Shown here: piece by piece, positions 60,396 through 64,000 of the stretch
Position numbering within the stretch: the stretch's first letter is position 1
Layout of the letters: each line of letters begins with the position of its first letter
From: Adiantum capillus-veneris
Taxonomy: Eukaryota; Streptophyta; Polypodiopsida; Polypodiales; Pteridaceae
NCBI GenBank assembly: GCA_014529385.2
Contig: CM043960.1
Location: 118,552,043-118,616,042 of the forward strand
Direction: 5' to 3'
Length of the DNA stretch: 64,000 nucleotides
Notes under the pieces: model-generated
Database searches by the model: none
Told to the model about the DNA's origin: nothing
Seen by the model: the letters and a program-made list of their open reading frames with translations, nothing else
Translations under genes and position numbers: made by a program

Positions 60396-61205
60396 TTGCA
60401 AACTCTAGCAAAGTTGAAGGATAGCCAACATTCACAAGCCAAGGTGGTTAACTCGTCTTTGCCAGCTACCCATGAATCTAGCACTTCAACACTTGTAGTT
60501 GCAACAAGCAGTAATATTGCAAGTACTCAACCTGCACGACCTAAGAGTACATATCAATGGGTCCCCAAGGCCTTACTTCCAACTACCTCAACCCTCCCAT
60601 CCATTCTAAGAAAAAATTTCCCGGGAAAACCAAGAGCGCGCCCTAGGAGAGTCAAGACCAAATCACGATGGATTCCAAAACAACTATTAGAAGCCCAAGG
60701 CTACTATGATGGAAATGAGAAAATTTGGGTACCTAAACGTAAAATGTGTCCTTCCCTATCGACAACAAACCCATATGAGTCAAACAGTGTAACGTTAAAG
60801 CCAATGGCAGACCGTGGGAAGGGAAAGATCACAGAATGCTACACACCTAGTCCAGAGCTAGTTTGGGCTCCAAGGCAAAACCAATTTATTCCACCTAGCT
60901 CAGGAAGGGGGGAGTTCCATGAAGCTTCTAGCTCCTCATGTAATACATCCATAGAGGTAAAAGCTTCTACACAGCCTCCATCTATAGTAGTGGACCTCCA
61001 TGAAGCTACAAAAGAATCCACACCTCCCAGTGTTCAAGAATCACCTGATGAACCACTTCAAGTTCGATCCTGGGAGAGTACCTTACCACCCTTGCAACTT
61101 GACGAGGCACCTAGGGTAATAGAAAACTACTGGCAAAAATCCTCACCTATTACCAACTGGAACAATTGGTTTCAAAGGGTGACGACATCATTTCAAACGA
61201 TATGA
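60396..61205 (+). pseudogene. Post-integrase WxPK-repeat region of unknown function
   Basis: In the same phase as gag-pol, 269 codons from the next ATG. Pro/Ser/Thr-rich with four W-x-P-K/R motifs: WVPK at 60558, WIPK at 60669, WVPK at 60726 and WAPR at 60864, the first three followed or preceded by KALL/KQLL/KRKM. A basic patch KPRARPRRVKTK lies at about 60630-60665. The C terminus reads ITNWNNWFQRVTTSFQTI. No membrane segment or signal peptide is visible, so it does not look like a classical envelope protein. I do not recognise the family. Confidence 0.7.
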
Positions 61206-61451
61206 TCTACCCAAGGAAGGGGGGAGTGTTTGTGGACATCCATCATTCACTTGCTTCCCTCTCAACCTTTCTCCCTGACCTCTTAATCTCCAATCTTAGG
61301 GAATGTATATATAAAGCCTTATACTCACAAAAACAAGATAAAAAAGTAAAAGAGCAAGAGCCATAACACAAATCATAAAAACAAATTATGCATAAGAACA
61401 CGACCCTTGTAATATTTGCACTCTAACCATCATCTATTTGCGTGTACAGAT
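61206..61451 (+). other. Spacer with an internal polypurine tract and a splice acceptor
   Basis: AAGGAAGGGGGGAGTG at about 61213-61228 nearly copies the 3' polypurine tract (AGGAAGGGGGG at about 63230). A branch-like CTCTAAC and GCGTGTACAG (AG at 61448-61449) form a convincing 3' splice site two bases before the next ATG. Confidence 0.6.
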
Positions 61452-61874
61452 ATGGTTAGTACGCTAGAGTCATCCACTCCTGCCTTGGGTGAGAGGTACC
61501 CTCGTTACTTTTCACAAATATTTCACATGGTCTTTCCAGTGCTTGCATGTGAATGGGATTTGATAGGTACGCTAGCATGTGAGAGGAATTTTGAGGAGTT
61601 AGAATGGCTGATACGTCTCTTGACCACGTCTGATCCATACTTAGTAGAGAGCGTTTCTCCCATTGCACAAGCCTACCCTTTTGACCAAGATGACTATAGG
61701 CGTCTAGTGACCTTCTTAGTAAACATGGGCACCTATGATGAAGAAAAAAATTTACACGACTACACGGATGGAACATATGGTCTCATGGATGATGACTTTG
61801 TTTATCTCGACGACGAGGATAGGGGTTTAGCCTTAGGGTTTCCCCCCAACCTCTACAATATCCTATTCCCTTGA
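61452..61874 (+). CDS. Intact accessory ORF in the 3' region of the large Gypsy element
   Basis: 140-residue acidic protein from MVSTLESSTPALGERYP to FPPNLYNILFP, with no lesion, unlike the gag-pol frame. It contains a Leu/Glu/Trp-rich helical stretch (FEELEWLIRLLTT) and a very acidic C terminus (GLMDDDFVYLDDEDRG). No signal peptide, transmembrane segment or known fold recognised. The ATG lies two bases after a good splice acceptor, and a donor sits just before gag, so a spliced subgenomic mRNA could express it. By position it corresponds to the env-like ORF of Athila elements, but the sequence does not look like an envelope protein. Confidence 0.65.
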   Translation: MVSTLESSTPALGERYPRYFSQIFHMVFPVLACEWDLIGTLACERNFEELEWLIRLLTTSDPYLVESVSPIAQAYPFDQDDYRRLVTFLVNMGTYDEEKNLHDYTDGTYGLMDDDFVYLDDEDRGLALGFPPNLYNILFP

Positions 61875-63242
61875 CTCTCTAGGGGGAGTGCAAATAATTA
61901 GGTTAGGGTTCCTTATGTTTTTTGTTGTGTTCAATAAGTGTTGGTACCTTTTTCCACTAATGTGCCTCCTGGAGGTATTCCTTTTGTTTCCTAGTGTGTA
62001 CAGGAGCGTGTTGCTATTGGTAGGATTTGGACCTTCATGGAATCTTTATCTCGACTCACTCTTCAAATCAAGCGCGACCATCGACACAAACAGGTGTTTC
62101 TTGTCCATTAGCATTGCCCCTTATCTTTTTTGCATCTATGATTGTCAGCTTTAATTGTGATTGGTAGCCTAATATTCACCGCATTTGCTTAGTATCAAAC
62201 ATTTAATTCAATGTAATTTTTTGTCATAATCACTTGTCTAGGTTTAAAAATCAAGCAGTCCGACAAACTAGTTTGACCAAGTTAGGTGTTAGAAATCTTC
62301 TCTTAATACCATGGGGAATGCCTTCCTAATAATTAATGGTTACTTAGGTTCTTAATCCGATTTAGGCAGCATTGTGTGAAATGTACTAGGGCTTTCTAGT
62401 GGGCTTGACCCTATTGACCTTTAGCTTAAGTATTATAAAGGGAGTTTACTAGTGTGATGAGCCTCGAGAGGTGTATCAGTGTTATATGACCCCCCAAAGT
62501 TACAAAATTAAAATGTTGAAAATGAACAAACAAAAAATCAAATGCCACACTGTAAAATCTTAAGCTGGAAGAGAAATCTCAGCTTGATTTGGTACTTCAC
62601 TCACATATATTGCCTATGGTACTAGAGCCCTAGAGGTTCCCAGTATGGGCGCTTTTACTTGAAAAGCAAAAAACCCAAGGCATACAAAATAAGCACATCA
62701 AAATTGAATCACTGTGAAAAGACTTTGGGGGGTCAAAGAAAAAGTAATCAGTCAGGCGATGATTTCATGAGAAATTCCTTTTATGGTAGCTTAACTACAA
62801 GGTCTTCTAGATATAGCCTCTAGTCAGCCCTCAAACACGAATACTTGGCTCTCGCGATTAAACAACTTAATTGACCACAGAAAATTAAGAATCTTACCCA
62901 TGGTATTAATATTCGATCTCTAGTGCCTTTCGACCGTCAAATTAGCGACCCCAGACTTGTTTAATTTTTTACCTTTACATGTGTTTATGCGTTTGATTAC
63001 ATTGCAATTTAATGTTCATTGCTGACAAATTGTTTGAAATTCTTTTACCAATCAATTTGTCTACCTAAAACTGCATATGCTTTTTACTCACTTATGAGAA
63101 TGCAATTACTGTGCCAATGTTGTTTGATTTTGCAGTGACTGAAGAAGGCTAAGGACATTCATCTCAAATGCTCTTCCACCTCGACGAACGAGCTTCAACT
63201 CAATAGCTTCCGAGGACGGAATCTACATCAGGAAGGGGGGCA
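61875..63242 (+). other. 3' untranslated region of the large Gypsy element, ending in the polypurine tract
   Basis: AT-rich, no convincing frame. TAGGGGGAGTGC at about 61880 is another purine tract. TTTGATTTTGCAG (AG at 63134-63135) resembles a second splice acceptor. CAGGAAGGGGGGCA at 63228-63242 is the polypurine tract right before TGTTAACC. Confidence 0.7.
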
Positions 63243-63833
63243 TGTTAACCCTCACGGCTCACGGACACCCCATCACCTACGACGGACGTGTATTATGTAT
63301 TTGGTAGAGTCAGGTACCGGGCTTGTCGGACCAATAGGAAAAGGGTAAGAGTGATCGCCGATGAGAGGCGCACTCTAATTGGGACATTCAAGGGATTAGT
63401 TGGCTAAGCATGGGCGCCCAAGCGTGAATGGGGTGAGCTCATATAAAAGCCAACTAAACCTAAAATTCACTCATTCTCTCATTTGTGCAATAGAAGAGTG
63501 CTCTTGCTCCATCTCCATCTCCATCTTCTTCTTCTTCACCTCCTTGTGTGTGTGTGTGTATGTGTGAGAGAGAGAGAGAGGGGGAGAGTGTGTGTGCGAT
63601 CGAGCATTACGAAGGCACGACGGCGGCGAAGCGGTTGAGCGCGGCACGACTGCAACTTCTTCTTCATCGCGGCGAGGAATCCACCACGAAGGCGAGCGTA
63701 GAGCGGTGAGTGACACACCCTTTGCTCTCTTGAGCTTGCTAGATTAGTCTTGTTGTGTGCTTGGAGCCATTTGTGGCTCGCACACGGTGTATCGGCAAGT
63801 CCCTTGCTTCGACGGTGCGGCAAGGAGCGCACA
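63243..63833 (+). repeat. Large Gypsy 3' LTR
   Basis: TGTTAACCCTCACGGC to ...AAGGAGCGCACA, 591 bp. By eye it differs from the 5' LTR at about nine bases, most of them C/T or G/A, plus small length changes in the GT and GA runs. Confidence 0.95.
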
Positions 63834-63838
63834 ACAAG
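63834..63838 (+). repeat. Target-site duplication ACAAG, right
   Basis: Matches 49906-49910. Confidence 0.92.
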
Positions 63839-64000
63839 CGTCACATTGGACCTCAAATGGCTTTGAGAGATCCGACAGTGTAAGCACAAGTTGAGAAACA
63901 AGATTTTCTTTAAGCTTTTCGAAAGCATTGTTCTCCTTGGCAGACCATGTATACCTAACATTTTTCTTTGTTAGGTCATGTAATGGTCCCGCTATTTGTG
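63839..64000 (-). pseudogene. Gypsy chromovirus RT C-terminal part (minus), continuing out of the window
   Basis: Minus strand: PLHDLTKKNVRYTWSAKEN, then AFEKLKENLVSQLVL and SKPFEVQCDA, the RT-to-RNase H connection of a Gypsy pol. Reading continues at 49905 with LGAVLLQEG, so the two parts were one gene before the 13.9 kb insertion. Confidence 0.88.

Larger units (their letters stand above)
49911..63833 (+). mobile_element. Athila/Tat-like Gypsy element, 13.9 kb, inserted in the chromovirus
   Basis: LTRs of 589 and 591 bp, a tRNA-Asp-type primer site, a gag-pol frame in Gypsy order, extra coding sequence after integrase, a 2 kb 3' region, a polypurine tract, and a perfect 5 bp target duplication. 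The LTRs differ at about nine substitutions plus microsatellite length, so insertion is recent compared with Copia-A. Extra 3' sequence and the primer type point to the Athila/Tat side of Gypsy; the exact clade would need an RT tree. Confidence 0.95.

Noticed and set aside
61452-61874. Accessory ORF as a classical envelope gene
   Set aside because: No signal peptide, transmembrane helix, glycosylation-rich ectodomain or cleavage site is visible.

Overview
The window reads as nuclear DNA of a land plant, and it is dominated by transposable elements. Five 5' LTR ends are followed by the initiator-Met tRNA primer site TGGTATCAGAGC or a close variant. One 13.9 kb Gypsy element has a tRNA-Asp-type primer site of the kind known from Athila/Tat elements. 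A decayed PLS-type PPR gene, LINE pieces and very long CT/GA microsatellites are also present. Abundant retrotransposons, PPR debris and decayed genes fit a large-genome plant such as a fern or lycophyte. That placement is a guess; no gene here fixes the taxon. I saw no rRNA gene, tRNA gene or CRISPR array.

Layout. 1-1.3 kb: 3' end of a LINE. 2.5-4.8 kb: the best host-gene candidate, a 594-codon open frame of unknown function followed by a small basic frame. 5.5 kb: a strong GC-rich hairpin. 7.4-9.9 kb: a decayed Copia element whose 3' LTR is interrupted by a 142 bp short LTR on the minus strand. 12.3-16 kb: duplicated microsatellite units and a decayed minus-strand gene that looks transposase-like. 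16.1-17.2 kb: clustered GGTAGCTACC palindromes and a PPR pseudogene. 18.2-20.4 kb: minus-strand LINE cut by a Copia LTR. 20.8-21.3 kb: a second short LTR with primer site and giant microsatellites. 24-27.5 kb: a 22 bp tandem array and a minus-strand FCP1/NIF-like phosphatase pseudogene with 19-residue repeats. 27.5-31.9 kb: no recognised gene, several local repeats.

31.9-45.3 kb holds two fairly complete Copia elements. Copia-A (31910-36920) has many frameshifts and has lost the RT active-site segment. Copia-B (39867-44983) is bounded by a TTTTG duplication and has few lesions. A reversed Copia fragment lies between them and a solo LTR follows. 48.1-49.9 kb and 63.8-64.0 kb are the two halves of a minus-strand Gypsy chromovirus, split by an Athila/Tat-like element (49911-63833, ACAAG target duplication, about 590 bp LTRs).

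The Athila/Tat-like element is the most interesting object. Gag, four zinc knuckles, protease, RT-RNase H, integrase, a second retropepsin-like domain placed after integrase, and a WxPK-repeat region all lie in one uninterrupted phase of 3,198 codons (51612-61205). That frame is broken only by seven nonsense codons, with no frameshift. Each stop is one C-to-T change away from a Gln or Arg codon. A separate intact 140-codon accessory frame follows, directly behind a good splice acceptor. A matching donor lies just before the gag start, which suggests a retrovirus-like spliced subgenomic message.
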